Positions 41,108 through 50,085 of a stretch of 64,000 nucleotides of DNA are shown here, piece after piece. Both the position numbers and the translations under genes were made by a program. How positions within the stretch are numbered: the first letter of the stretch is position 1; each line of letters opens with the position of its first letter. The notes below the pieces were generated by a model, which was not told the DNA's origin, ran no database searches, and saw only the letters and a program-made list of their open reading frames with translations. This DNA comes from Aureimonas sp. SA4125. Its GTDB lineage: Bacteria; Pseudomonadota; Alphaproteobacteria; Rhizobiales; Rhizobiaceae. The stretch lies in the NCBI RefSeq assembly GCF_019973775.1, contig NZ_AP025032.1:1550001-1614000 (forward strand). The letters run 5' to 3'.

Positions 41108-41966
41108 GGTAGTGTCCGCGCTGGTGGTGGAAACTCGGATCTCAGATGGTGTGACGGAGGTGGCCACCGGATTGGCCGGCTAAGGTGGAGTTGCGAGACT
41201 TCAACCTGACCGGAGCACCCGATGACCGAGGACAGATTACCGCTTGCCGAGCTTCTGGCAAAAGCCGGAGACGGCGATTTCCTGAGGACGATAGCCGAGA
41301 GCGTGATGCAGCTTCTCATGGAGGCCGACGTGGAGGGCATGATCGGCGCCGGGCGCCATGAACGCACCCTGGAACGGGCGACCTATCGCAACGGCTACCG
41401 GGACCGCTCGTTCGATACCCGGCTTGGCTCCTTGCAGCTTCGCATCCCCAAGCTTCGACAAGGCAGCTACTTTCCGCCGTTCCTGGAACCGAGAAAGCTC
41501 TCGGAGAAGGCGCTTGTCGCGGTCATCCAGGAGGCCTGGATCAGCGGCGTGTCCACGCGTCGCGTCGACGATCTGGTGCAGGCCATGGGACTGTCGGGGA
41601 TCGGCAAGAGCACGGTGTCGAAGCTGTGCAAAGATATCGACGACCGCGTCGGCGGCTTTCTCGATCGCCCGCTCACCGGCGACTGGCCCTATCTCTGGCT
41701 CGACGCGACCTACCTGAAGCAGCGCGAAGGCGGCCGTATCGTCTCGGTGGCGGCAATAATCGCTGTCGCCGTCAACACCGACGGCAAGCGCGAGATCGTC
41801 GGCCTTCACATCGGGCCCTCGGAAGCGGAGACCTTCTGGTCGACCTTCCTCAAGAGCCTCGTGCGCCGCGGCCTTTCCGGCGTGAAGCTCGTGATATCGG
41901 ATGCCCATGAAGGGCTGAAGGCCGCCATCCGCCGGGTGTTCAGCGCCTCCTGGCAGCGCTGCCGCG
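41108..41966. mobile_element. IS256-family element copy A1, 5' 859 bp only
   Basis: It begins with terminal repeat GGTAGTGTCCGCGCTGGTGG inside the haloperoxidase remnant and contains the first 745 bases of a transposase gene (41222-41966, MTEDRLPLAELLAKAGDGDF...). It is then cut at WQRCR by the IS1182 element. Over its length it encodes the same residues as the complete copy at 43566-46106 in opposite orientation, making an ~859-bp inverted repeat. Confidence 0.9.
41222..41966 (+). pseudogene. IS256-family (mutator-type) transposase, truncated
   Basis: 248 of about 402 codons. It includes the first catalytic Asp region (YLWLDATYLKQREGG) and VKLVISDAHEGLKAAIRRVF but lacks the distal Glu (SLERLNKEVKRR in the full copy). 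The frame runs on into IS1182 DNA and stops there. Confidence 0.92.
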
Positions 41967-43519
41967 TGGGGCTGTTGAAGAAGTCAGTGTCCCCTGATTC
42001 ACTGGCCCTGTCGATGGTTTGCCGGAGGCAGCGATGCTGGGTCGGAAGGAGCGTGATCAACTCGAACTCTACATGTGCGGGTCGCTACGTGACCTCCTTC
42101 CAGACGACCACATCCTCGTCCGCGTCGATCGCGTCCTGGATCTTTCCTGGCTGCGCGAAGCCGTCTCGGACTGCTACTCGCCCGGTTCCGGACGGCCGGG
42201 GATCGACCCTGAAGTCGCTGTGCGCCTGATGCTGGCAGGCTTCCTTCTGGGAATCGTCCATGATCGACGTCTGCTGCACGAAGCTCAGGTCAATCTGGCG
42301 ATCCGCTGGTTCATCGGCTTCGGCCTGCACGAGGCGTTGCCCGATCATTCCTCGCTGACCCGCATCCGCCAGCGCTGGAGTGCCGAGCGGTTCCGCCAGA
42401 TCTTCAAGCGCACGGTCACCGCCTGCGTCTCGGCCGGGATCGCCAAGGGCGAGGTCGTTCACGTCGATGCCTCCCTGATCCGGGCGGACGTCAGTTGGGA
42501 GAGCCTGGCGGTCCGCCACGTCGATGCCATTCGAGCCGAGAACGGCGACGCGAGCGAAGCCTCCCAGGTTGCCGAGGACACCGCCAAGACATCCCGCAAG
42601 TCTGGTCGATACAAGAAGGTCTGTGTGACCGATGCAGATGCCAGCATGGCAACCATGGACGCAATCGGCGACTGGAGCCGGCCTACAAGCAGCATGGGGT
42701 CGTCGATGATGTCTTCGGCGTTATCCTCGACGTCGAGATCACGACCGGCGAGGTCAACGAGGGGCAGGAGATCCTGAACCGTCTCGACGCCGTGACAGAA
42801 ACGACCGGTGCGACGATCAAGGTGGCAACGGCCGATGCCGGGTATGCCTATGCCAAAGTGTTCGGCGGCCTCGAACGGCGCGGCATCACAGCCGTGATCC
42901 CGACCAAAGCAGAACCGGTCCGGAGCAAGGTGCCGCTTCGCCAGTTTCGCTATGATGCCCGGCATGATCACGTGAAGTGCCCACGCGGCCAGATCCTCCA
43001 ACCCAATCGGACAAAGATCCCGCATGGACGGTTCTTCGCGTCCAAGGCTGTTGACTGCGCCGGGTGCGATCTCGCCACGATCTGTCTTTCTCCGTCCCGT
43101 GTTACCAAGGCCGTCGTCATCGTGCACGATTATCCAGCTCTGCTACGCGCCCGGCGCCGCCGCGAACAGTGGGGTGAGGAAGACAAGCGTCTGTACCAGC
43201 GCCATCGCTGGCGTTCGGAAGGATTCCACGGCGAGGCAAAGACCTGGCACGGGCTGGCCCGGGCAGTTCGGCGTGGGCTCGCGAACATGAGAATCCAGGC
43301 CTACCTGACGGCCGCGGCCATCAATCTGAAGCGGCTCGCACCGATCTGACCGAGACCGTCCTTGTCCTCTGGCTCTTCCAACGGGGGGCGCCTCTTACCA
43401 AACGCAATCTGGCTTCCCCATTCCGCCGATCTCTTTCAAGGCGCCGCCGAGCTCCAGTCGGACAGGCCGGATCTTCGTTTCCTGCGATGCTTCAAAAGCT
43501 AACTTCTTCAACAGCCCCA
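41967..43519. mobile_element. IS1182-family element, 1553 bp
   Basis: Ends TGGGGCTGTTGAAGAAGT (41967) and its inverted copy (43502-43519), with CGCG on each side (41963-41966 and 43520-43523). The left flank is IS256 copy A1 read on plus; the right flank is a different IS256 gene (B) read on minus, and both are cut at the same transposase position. Hence the flanks cannot come from one simple insertion. Its transposase gene has a frameshift. About 150 bases follow the transposase before the right end, with nothing further recognised. Confidence 0.88.
42034..43349 (+). pseudogene. IS1182-family transposase with a frameshift
   Basis: MLGRKERDQLELYMCGSLRD starts after a GGAGG site. The DUF772-type N-terminal domain (ARL-like stretch HSSLTRIRQRWSAERF) and VVHVDASLIRADVSWES, the first acidic residue, are in the first frame. 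Near 42650, after DASMAT, the coding continues in the next frame as NGRNRRLEPAYKQHGVVDD and runs through ATADAGYAYAKVFGGLE and HRWRSEGFHGEAKTWHGL to the stop at 43349. A one-base indel explains it; the family has no usual frameshift at this point, so I call it inactive. Confidence 0.88.
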
Positions 43520-43601
43520 CGCGGCATCTTTGCCATGTCGCCGTCAGGACCTTGGTGACGGCCGCGGTCGTGTCCGTCAACGTGGTGGAAATTGGGGTGT
43601 A

Positions 43602-44765
43602 ATACCGTCGAGCTTATGAACTGACCGCTTTGATCCATGGATAATTGCAGAGCGAGATGATGCGCTCGAAGTTCTCGGTGGCGCGGTTCCATGCCTGGCA
43701 GCAGGCGTCGATGATGGCGGCCTTGTCGGGAAAGACGCGCAGCGAGAGGCAAGTCTCTTTGAGATAAAGCCAGAGGCGTTCGACCGGGTTGAGTTCGGGG
43801 CTGTAGGCGGGCAAGGGGACCAGGGTGATGTTGTCCGGCACGTTCAGTGCCGCCTTGCCATGCCAGCCGGCGCCGTCGAGGACCATGACGACATGGACGT
43901 CGGCCGCAATGGTCTTGGCGAACTCGGCCAGATAGAGGTTCATCATCTCCTTGTCAGCGAAGGGCAGCACGAGCGCGAAGGACTGTCCCGTCGCCGGCGC
44001 GACGGCGCCGAAGATGTAGGTCCAGTCGAAGCGCTGGTCGCACCGCCCCGGCGGACGTTGGCCACGTGTCCACCAGCGATGGCAGAGCCGGCCCTTCTGG
44101 CCGACACGGGCTTCATCTTGGAACCACAGCTCGATCCGTTTGTCGCGATGGGCCTGGCGAGCAGCGCTTAGGGCCTCGCGGAGCCCCTTTTTTTGAAGCG
44201 CTCCTGCGCTTTGGGATCTTTGGCGGGATGGCTTGGCCGCGTCTTCTGTCGCGAGAAGTCATTTTGTCGAAGGATACGCGACAGGCTGGCAGGGTGCAGG
44301 CTCTTGCCGAGGTGCGACCCGATCCAGCGGCACAGTTCCGACAGGGTCCAGGTCGAGATGCCGTCCTTCTCGGGATCGGGGCCGCGGAAGATGACGTTCG
44401 ACAGCGCCGCCAACTCGCCCTCCGTCAGCCGCGGCGCAGGATGGCCCTTGGGCCGATCTTGCAGTCCGGCCACGCCGTCGGCCCCATAGCGAACCACCCA
44501 GTCGCGCAGCGTCTGGCGATCCATGCCGGCGGCCCGCGCCGCATCCGCTCGGCTCATCCCGTCCAACGCGTTGGCGAGCGCCAGCATCCGGCTCGCCACA
44601 CGGCCGTTCCTTTCCCGCCGGGCCATTGCCCGAAGCTCACCTGCCGAATATCTGTCGCTGATCTCCAGAGCCATAACCTCTCCCTCATCCCGTCCAGAAC
44701 AAGGGAATCTCCGCCGCGAATACCAAGCAAATCACGCCAGAGTCAGGTCATCCGCTCGGCGGTAT
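43602..44765. mobile_element. IS630-family element (nested in IS256 copy A2)
   Basis: Inverted ends align as TACCG(T/C)CGAGC..ATGA.CTGAC, at about 43602 and 44765, next to TA dinucleotides as expected for this TA-targeting family; the exact end base is uncertain by 1-2. It contains a two-frame transposase on minus. Insertion separated the IS256 transposase from its right terminal repeat. Confidence 0.8.
43614..44674 (-). CDS. IS630-family transposase in two frames (probable -1 frameshift)
   Basis: The first frame (44674 to 44168) gives MALEISDRYSAGELRAMARRER, a winged helix (AARAAGMDRQTLRDWVVRYG) and ends soon after ERFKKRG. At about 44190 an A7-G4 run (A-AAA-AAG) would allow a -1 shift into the second frame. 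That frame reads KGLREALSAARQAHRDKRIELW and carries D in WFQDEARVGQKG, D in VMVLDGAGWHGK and E in SPELNPVERLW, ending at 43614. All catalytic residues are present across the two frames. Programmed frameshifting on A-runs is known in this family, so I treat it as functional rather than broken; a chance indel in the run is the alternative. Confidence 0.82.
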
Positions 44766-44783
44766 AACTGAAGCGGCTCGGTT

Positions 44784-45992
44784 TCAGGCGGCTGCGGTGG
44801 AAATACGTACGGTTTCGGGCTTGGTGCTGTTGGACATGAGTTCGGCCATGGGTTCGGTCTGCATGTAGCGGTTTTGCGTCTGCCATTCGTCGTTGGCCTC
44901 GAGGAGGACGGCGCCGATGAGGCGGATGATGGAGCCCTCGTTCGGGAAGATGCCGACGACATCGGCGCGCCGCTTCACCTCCTTGTTCAGGCGCTCCAGG
45001 GAATTGGTCGAATGGATCCGGGTCCGATGCTGACCGGGAAAGTCCAGATGCGCCAGCACGTCGGTCTCGCTGTCGTCGATGAAGCTGCCGAGCTTGGGAC
45101 ACTTTCCCCGGAGCTGGTCGGCGACGTGGCGCAGCGCCTGGGCCGCGCCGGCGCGATCGGGTTGGATGAAGGCCTGGCGCAGGGCCGCAGCCGCCATGCT
45201 TTGCTGCGCCTTCGGGACATAGGACAGGGCGTTGCGCATCCAGTGGACGCGGCAGCGCTGCCAGGAGGCGCTGAACACCCGGCGGATGGCGGCCTTCAGC
45301 CCTTCATGGGCATCCGATATCACGAGCTTCACGCCGGAAAGGCCGCGGCGCACGAGGCTCTTGAGGAAGGTCGACCAGAAGGTCTCCGCTTCCGAGGGCC
45401 CGATGTGAAGGCCGACGATCTCGCGCTTGCCGTCGGTGTTGACGGCGACAGCGATTATTGCCGCCACCGAGACGATACGGCCGCCTTCGCGCTGCTTCAG
45501 GTAGGTCGCGTCGAGCCAGAGATAGGGCCAGTCGCCGGTGAGCGGGCGATCGAGAAAGCCGCCGACGCGGTCGTCGATATCTTTGCACAGCTTCGACACC
45601 GTGCTCTTGCCGATCCCCGACAGTCCCATGGCCTGCACCAGATCGTCGACGCGACGCGTGGACACGCCGCTGATCCAGGCCTCCTGGATGACCGCGACAA
45701 GCGCCTTCTCCGAGAGCTTTCTCGGTTCCAGGAACGGCGGAAAGTAGCTGCCTTGTCGAAGCTTGGGGATGCGAAGCTGCAAGGAGCCAAGCCGGGTATC
45801 GAACGAGCGGTCCCGGTAGCCGTTGCGATAGGTCGCCCGTTCCAGGGTGCGTTCATGGCGCCCGGCGCCGATCATGCCCTCCACGTCGGCCTCCATGAGA
45901 AGCTGCATCACGCTCTCGGCTATCGTCCTCAGGAAATCGCCGTCTCCGGCTTTTGCCAGAAGCTCGGCAAGCGGTAATCTGTCCTCGGTCAT
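44784..45992 (-). CDS. IS256-family transposase, full length
   Basis: A 402-residue mutator-type DDE transposase. The N-terminal region MTEDRLPLAELLAKAGDGDF is followed by NGYRDRSFDTRLGSLQLRIPKLR, D in YLWLDATYLKQREGG, D in LVISDAHEGLKAA, the family WQRCRVHWMRN motif and E in SLERLNKEVKRRADVVGIFPNE. The residues before the break are identical to those of truncated copy A1. IS630 starts 19 bases after its stop, so the gene itself is undamaged. Confidence 0.95.
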   Translation of the reverse strand: MTEDRLPLAELLAKAGDGDFLRTIAESVMQLLMEADVEGMIGAGRHERTLERATYRNGYRDRSFDTRLGSLQLRIPKLRQGSYFPPFLEPRKLSEKALVAVIQEAWISGVSTRRVDDLVQAMGLSGIGKSTVSKLCKDIDDRVGGFLDRPLTGDWPYLWLDATYLKQREGGRIVSVAAIIAVAVNTDGKREIVGLHIGPSEAETFWSTFLKSLVRRGLSGVKLVISDAHEGLKAAIRRVFSASWQRCRVHWMRNALSYVPKAQQSMAAAALRQAFIQPDRAGAAQALRHVADQLRGKCPKLGSFIDDSETDVLAHLDFPGQHRTRIHSTNSLERLNKEVKRRADVVGIFPNEGSIIRLIGAVLLEANDEWQTQNRYMQTEPMAELMSNSTKPETVRISTAAA

Positions 45993-46106
45993 CGGGTGCT
46001 CCGGTCAGGTTGAAGTCTCGCAACTCCACCTTAGCCGGCCAATCCGGTGGCCACCTCCGTCACACCATCTGAGATCCGAGTTTCCACCACCAGCGCGGAC
46101 ACTACC

Positions 46107-46813
46107 ACGGCCGCCTTGATGCCCTCGTGCGCATCGGAGACGACGAGCTTCACGCCGCGCAGGCCGCGCCGGGTCAGCTTGCGCAGGAATTCGGTCCAGA
46201 TCGGCTCGGCTTCCGAGGTGCCGACCTCCATGCCGAGCACCTCGCGCCGGCCATCAGCGTTGACGCCGACGGCGATGATCACGGCGACCGAGACGATGCG
46301 CCCGCCGCGGCGGACCTTCAGGTAGGTCGCGTCGATCCAGAGATAGGGCCAGTCGCCCTCGATCGGCCGTTCGAGGAAGACCTTCACCTTGCCGTCGATC
46401 TCTTCGCAAAGCCTCGACACCTGGCTCTTGGAGATGCCGTCCATGCCCATCGCCTTGACCAGGTCGTCGACCGAACGGGTCGAGATGCCCTGGACATAGG
46501 CTTCCTGGATCACGGCCGTCAGGGCCTTCTCGGCCATGCGCCGCGGCTCGAGGAAGCCGGGAAAGTAGCTGCCCTTGCGCAGCCTGGGAATGCGCAGCTC
46601 GACGGTGCCGGCACGGGTATGCCAGTCCCTGTCGCGATAGCCGTTGCGCTGGGCGAGGCGCTCGGCGCTCTTCTCGCCATAGCCGGCGCCGGTCGCATTG
46701 CCGACCTCCAGTTCCATCAGCCGCTCGGCGGCAAAGCCGATCATCTCGCGCAACAGATCGGCGTCCGGGGTCTTCTCCAGAAGGCTGCGCAGGCTCATCA
46801 TGTCGTCGGTCAT
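46107..46813 (-). pseudogene. IS256-family transposase B, interrupted and truncated
   Basis: [21 protein letters not shown] starts a mutator-type transposase with [15 protein letters not shown] and [12 protein letters not shown]. It is broken here by IS256 copy A2 (ACGGCCGC duplication). The continuation VTKVLTATWQRCR is found at 43557-43520, giving 745 coding bases before IS1182, the same number as in copy A1. Confidence 0.9.
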
Positions 46814-46879
46814 CAGGGGATCTCCGGTTGCGGTTAGGTCTCGCAACCCAAGCCTAACCGGAAACCGCTGGTGACCACC
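46107..46879. mobile_element. IS256-family element B, 5' part (rest at 43520-43565)
   Basis: A second, diverged IS256 family member on minus. It starts near 46879 (GGTGACCACC end) and is interrupted at 46107 by copy A2. After the 8-bp duplication, 38 more coding bases continue at 43557-43520 before IS1182. Its 3' half is missing. Confidence 0.82.
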
Positions 46880-47071
46880 GCGTCGCCAATCCCGTCCTAC
46901 AGCGCAATCAAAGGCGCGGGCGAGATCGGCGACGCTACCGTCGAGCTACACCACGGGCGGGGACACGACCTTGTCAAAGGCCGTCCGGCCCGGATCGCCA
47001 GCCTTGCCGGGCAAAAGCAGCGCGATCCGCGCCCACTGCTCCGCCTTAAGTTCGTACCGCTTGGCCGCCAT
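46880..47071 (-). pseudogene. IS debris: IS256-type end plus IS5-family N-terminal fragment
   Basis: On minus from 47071, MAAKRYELKAEQWARIALLL and PGKAGDPGRTA is the opening of an IS5-family transposase. Similarity stops at about 46971, where GGTCGTGTCC, an IS256-type terminal repeat, begins and runs leftwards. Both elements are incomplete. The following ~200 bases to the next IS5 element (47072-47277) contain nothing recognisable. Confidence 0.65.
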
Positions 47072-47277
47072 CGAAAACTCCGCGTCTCAACACGGAACCC
47101 TATGAATCAGCGATCACATCGGTTGGGAATCCTGAATGTCGATTTCGCCTAGCCGTCGCGCTGCGGCCGAGATCAACTCGGCAGCGCTCGGAACGTCCTG
47201 GATATCGAGTCGTCCGTGAACGATCTCTGACTGTTTGATCCCCCACGGTTTTTCGTATTCGGCAAGTATCCGATTTT

Positions 47278-48760
47278 GCAAAAAAGCTGGGGTTTGAGCC
47301 TGGATTTCTTGCGATTCCGGATTCCCTTTTTCGGCGGTTCATGGTCCGATTCTCCAGGCGATCAGCGGAGGCAGGGACGATGTCCAAACCGCGGGATGAG
47401 CGTCATCGAGACCTGTTCCTGCCGGCGCTGTGCGAGATCATCGACATGGGGCACCCGCTGGTGCGGCTTGCCAGGAGATCGACTGGTCCTTTGTCGAGAG
47501 GCGCTTTGGCGCGGTGCATCATGCCGGCGTCGGCCAGCCGCCGCTGCCGGTCCGGCTGATGGCAGGGCTTTTGATCCTCAAGCACATGCACTCTTTGTCC
47601 GACGAGGCGCTGTGCGCGCGCTGGGTGGAAAACCCGTACTTCCAGTTCTTCTGCGGCGAGGAGACCTTCCGCCACAGGCTGAGCTTTGATCGCTCGTCGC
47701 TGACGCACTGGCGTCAGCGGCTCGGCGAGGAGCGGCTTTCGGCACTCTTGCAGGAGAGCCTGTCGGTCGCCCACCGCAGCGGGGCGATCGAGGGCAAGGA
47801 TCTCGAGCGCGTCGTCGTCGACACGACCGTGCAGGAAAAGGCGATCGCCCATCCGACCGATGCCAGGCTGCTGCACCGGGCGATCGTCAAGCTGGGGGCG
47901 CTGGCCCGAAAGAACGGCCTTGCCCTGCGCCAGAGCTATGTCCGGCTTGCCAAGCGGGCGGCGATCATGGTCGGGCGCTATCGTCATGCCAAGCAGTTCA
48001 AGCGGGCCAACCGGCAGCTCAAATTCCTGCGCACACGGCTCGGCCGCCTGATGCGCGACATCCGCCGCAAAACCGCCGGAAACGCCGGCCTGGAAGAGCG
48101 CTTCGCCGGGCTCTTGTCGCTGTCGATGCGGCTCCTGCACCAGAAGCACCGCCAGCGCGGGCCGAAGGTCTATTCGCTGCATGCGCCCGAGGTCGAATGC
48201 ATCGGCAAGGGCAAGGCGCACAAGCCCTACGAGTTCGGCTGCAAGGTCTCCGTCGCCACCCCGGCCACCAAGCCCAGGGGCGGCCAGTTCGTCCTCCATG
48301 CCAAGGCCCTGCACGGCAATCCGTTCGACGGCCACACCCTCGGCCCTGTCGTCGCCGAGATGGAGAGCATCACCGGCGTCGAGGTCAAGCGCATCCATGT
48401 CGACCGCGGCTATCGCGGCCACAATCACCCCAACCGCCTGCGCGTCTTCGTCACCGGCCAGGTCCGCCACACCACAAGGGCCATCAAGCGCGAGATGAAG
48501 CGCCGCGCCGCCGTCGAGCCCGTCATCGGCCATCTCAAGGCCGACCATCGAATGGACCGCAACCCCCTCAAAGGCCCCGAAGGCGACCGGAGCAACGCCG
48601 TCCTCGCCGCCGCCGGCTACAACTTCCACCTTCTCCTGCGCTGGTTCGCAGCCATTTGGCGTGCCTTCATCCAGACGCTCTTCGTCGGCCCCGCCATACC
48701 CCCGCCGGATAAAGAAAAACCCCGATTGCGATTGCAAACGGGCATCGCCCACGACGATGC
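47278..48760. mobile_element. IS5-family element (ends approximate)
   Basis: The element surrounds a long transposase frame. Candidate ends share GGGGTTT followed by a pyrimidine-rich TTTCTT stretch (47292 onwards, and inverted near 48707-48722). Exact boundaries and target duplication were not resolved. The transposase has a one-base frameshift near its start. Confidence 0.6.
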
Positions 48761-48776
48761 TCAGATGAATGGGTAG
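47380..48776 (+). pseudogene. IS5-family transposase with an early frameshift
   Basis: The ATG at 47380 after GGAGGCAGG opens MSKPRDERHRDLFLPALCEI then IDMGHPLVRLA; near 47474 the coding moves to the next frame as QEIDWSFVERRFGAVHHAG. The body has FCGEETFRHRLSFDRSSLTHWRQRLGEE, D in VVVDTTVQEKAIAHPTDARL, D in IHVDRGYRGHNH and E in RRAAVEPVIGHLKADHRMDRN. One deleted base (GCCCAG to GCCAG) accounts for the break. It is probably inactive. Confidence 0.85.
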
Positions 48777-48939
48777 TCAAACTTCACGGGCGACTATCGA
48801 GAAGCACCGCCGGCGAATGTCCGCCGCCGCGATCGGGCGGATTTTTCGCTCGACCTTCCCTATGCCGAGTGGCTTCGGCCGGTGGCCGAGGACGGATCTG
48901 CCGGCTCGGCACTGGGACCGATCGACTTCCGGGCCGGTC
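48777..48939. other. Gap between the IS pile and the sugar cluster
   Basis: 163 bases; plus-strand reading (RIFRSTFPMPSGFGRW) has no family I recognise. Nothing supportable. Confidence 0.4.
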
Positions 48940-49980
48940 CTACCGCTTTTTCATGTCGATCAGCGGCCGGCCGATCTTGCCGGAACGAAGATCGGCAAGG
49001 GCCTCGTTGATCTGTTCGAGGCTGTAGGGTGCCGACAGGAGGTCGCGCACGGGGTAGGGGCTTTCGGCGATCAGGCGGCCGAAGCGGCCGTAGTCGCGGT
49101 CTGGCATGCTGTCGCCGCCCCAGGTGCCCATCAGGCTCTTGCCTTGGTTGAACACGCCCGGGCTGATCTCGAGGCTTGAGCCGTGCTTGGCATTTCCGAT
49201 GACGACGGCCTTGCCGCCCTGCTGACGGGTGACGCCGACAGCGGTGGCCATGACGGCGGGCACGCCCGTCGCCTCGACGGCAAGGTCGACACCGTTCGGC
49301 ACGATTGCCTTGATCTGCGCGGCGACGTCGCCCTCGGCCGGGTCGATCACATGCGTTGCGCCGAAGGCCTTGGCGAGGTCGCGGCGCGAGGCCTTGAGAT
49401 CAACGGCGATGACCGGGCTGGCGCCGGCGATGGCGGCCGCCATAACCGCGTTGAGGCCGATGCCGCCGGTGCCGAACACCGCAACGCTGTCGCCGGCCGC
49501 GACCTTCAGCACGTTGAAGACCGCGCCCATGCCGGTCGGCGCGGCGCAGCCAAGGAGCACCGCGACGTCGAGTGGCAGACCGGCCGGCACCAGGGTCAGG
49601 CGGTTCTCGCTGACGACGGCGTGGCGCTGGAAGGTTGTGACGCCGCCGGCGTTGACCTTCTGGCCATCCCAGTCGTAGACGGCGCCGCCGGCCTCGATGC
49701 CGGTGCCCTTGATCCAGGACAGGACGACGTCGTCGCCGACCTTCACCTTGGTGACGGCCGAGCCGATCTCGATGACCGTGCCGGTTGCCTCATGGCCGAG
49801 GCAATGTGGACACCACTTGTCCTCGCCCTTGTCGCCGGCAACTTCCATCAGCTGAGTGCCGCAGGCGCCTGAAAACGCAATCTCTACCAGGACCTGGCCG
49901 GCCTTCAGCGGCGGCGTCTCGATTTCGACGACGACGAGCGGCTGGCCCGTGGCGACGAGGAGGGCGGCTTCGGTCTTCAT
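48940..49980 (-). CDS. Zinc-type medium-chain alcohol/polyol dehydrogenase
   Basis: A 346-residue MDR enzyme. The catalytic zinc site is indicated by FSGACGTQ (Cys ~39) and CLGHEATGTVIEIG (His-Glu ~61). The Rossmann motif is VAVFGTGGIGLNAVMAAA (about 170), with DLKAS at the NAD-selecting strand end. The four-cysteine structural zinc lobe is missing; CPHC at ~57 may be a remnant. The substrate is unknown. It is the last gene of a minus-strand cluster with split transketolase and SDR enzymes, so a sugar or polyol phosphate is plausible. It starts ~105 bases after the transketolase gene. Confidence 0.8.
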   Translation of the reverse strand: MKTEAALLVATGQPLVVVEIETPPLKAGQVLVEIAFSGACGTQLMEVAGDKGEDKWCPHCLGHEATGTVIEIGSAVTKVKVGDDVVLSWIKGTGIEAGGAVYDWDGQKVNAGGVTTFQRHAVVSENRLTLVPAGLPLDVAVLLGCAAPTGMGAVFNVLKVAAGDSVAVFGTGGIGLNAVMAAAIAGASPVIAVDLKASRRDLAKAFGATHVIDPAEGDVAAQIKAIVPNGVDLAVEATGVPAVMATAVGVTRQQGGKAVVIGNAKHGSSLEISPGVFNQGKSLMGTWGGDSMPDRDYGRFGRLIAESPYPVRDLLSAPYSLEQINEALADLRSGKIGRPLIDMKKR

Positions 49981-50085
49981 GGATCTCTGTTCCTGATTCT
50001 GCGGGCGCTTCGGGGCAGCGCCGTTTCGGGCTCCGAGGGGAGCCGTCGGAAAGGAAAGGGCCGCTCGCAGGCGGCCCTTTGGGTC

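Larger units (their letters stand above)
43566..46106. mobile_element. IS256-family element copy A2, complete but split by IS630
   Basis: Ends GGTCGTGTCC (43566) and GGACACTACC (46097-46106) are imperfect inverted repeats. The 8-bp sequence ACGGCCGC flanks it at 43558-43565 and 46107-46114, a clear target duplication inside another IS256 transposase gene (B). Its transposase is intact (44784-45992). An IS630 element (43602-44765) lies between the transposase stop and the right-end repeat. Confidence 0.9.

Noticed and set aside
48197..48712. Arg/Pro-rich frame inside the IS5 transposase
   Set aside because: It lies wholly within the transposase coding region in another frame; composition is an artefact of GC-rich codons.
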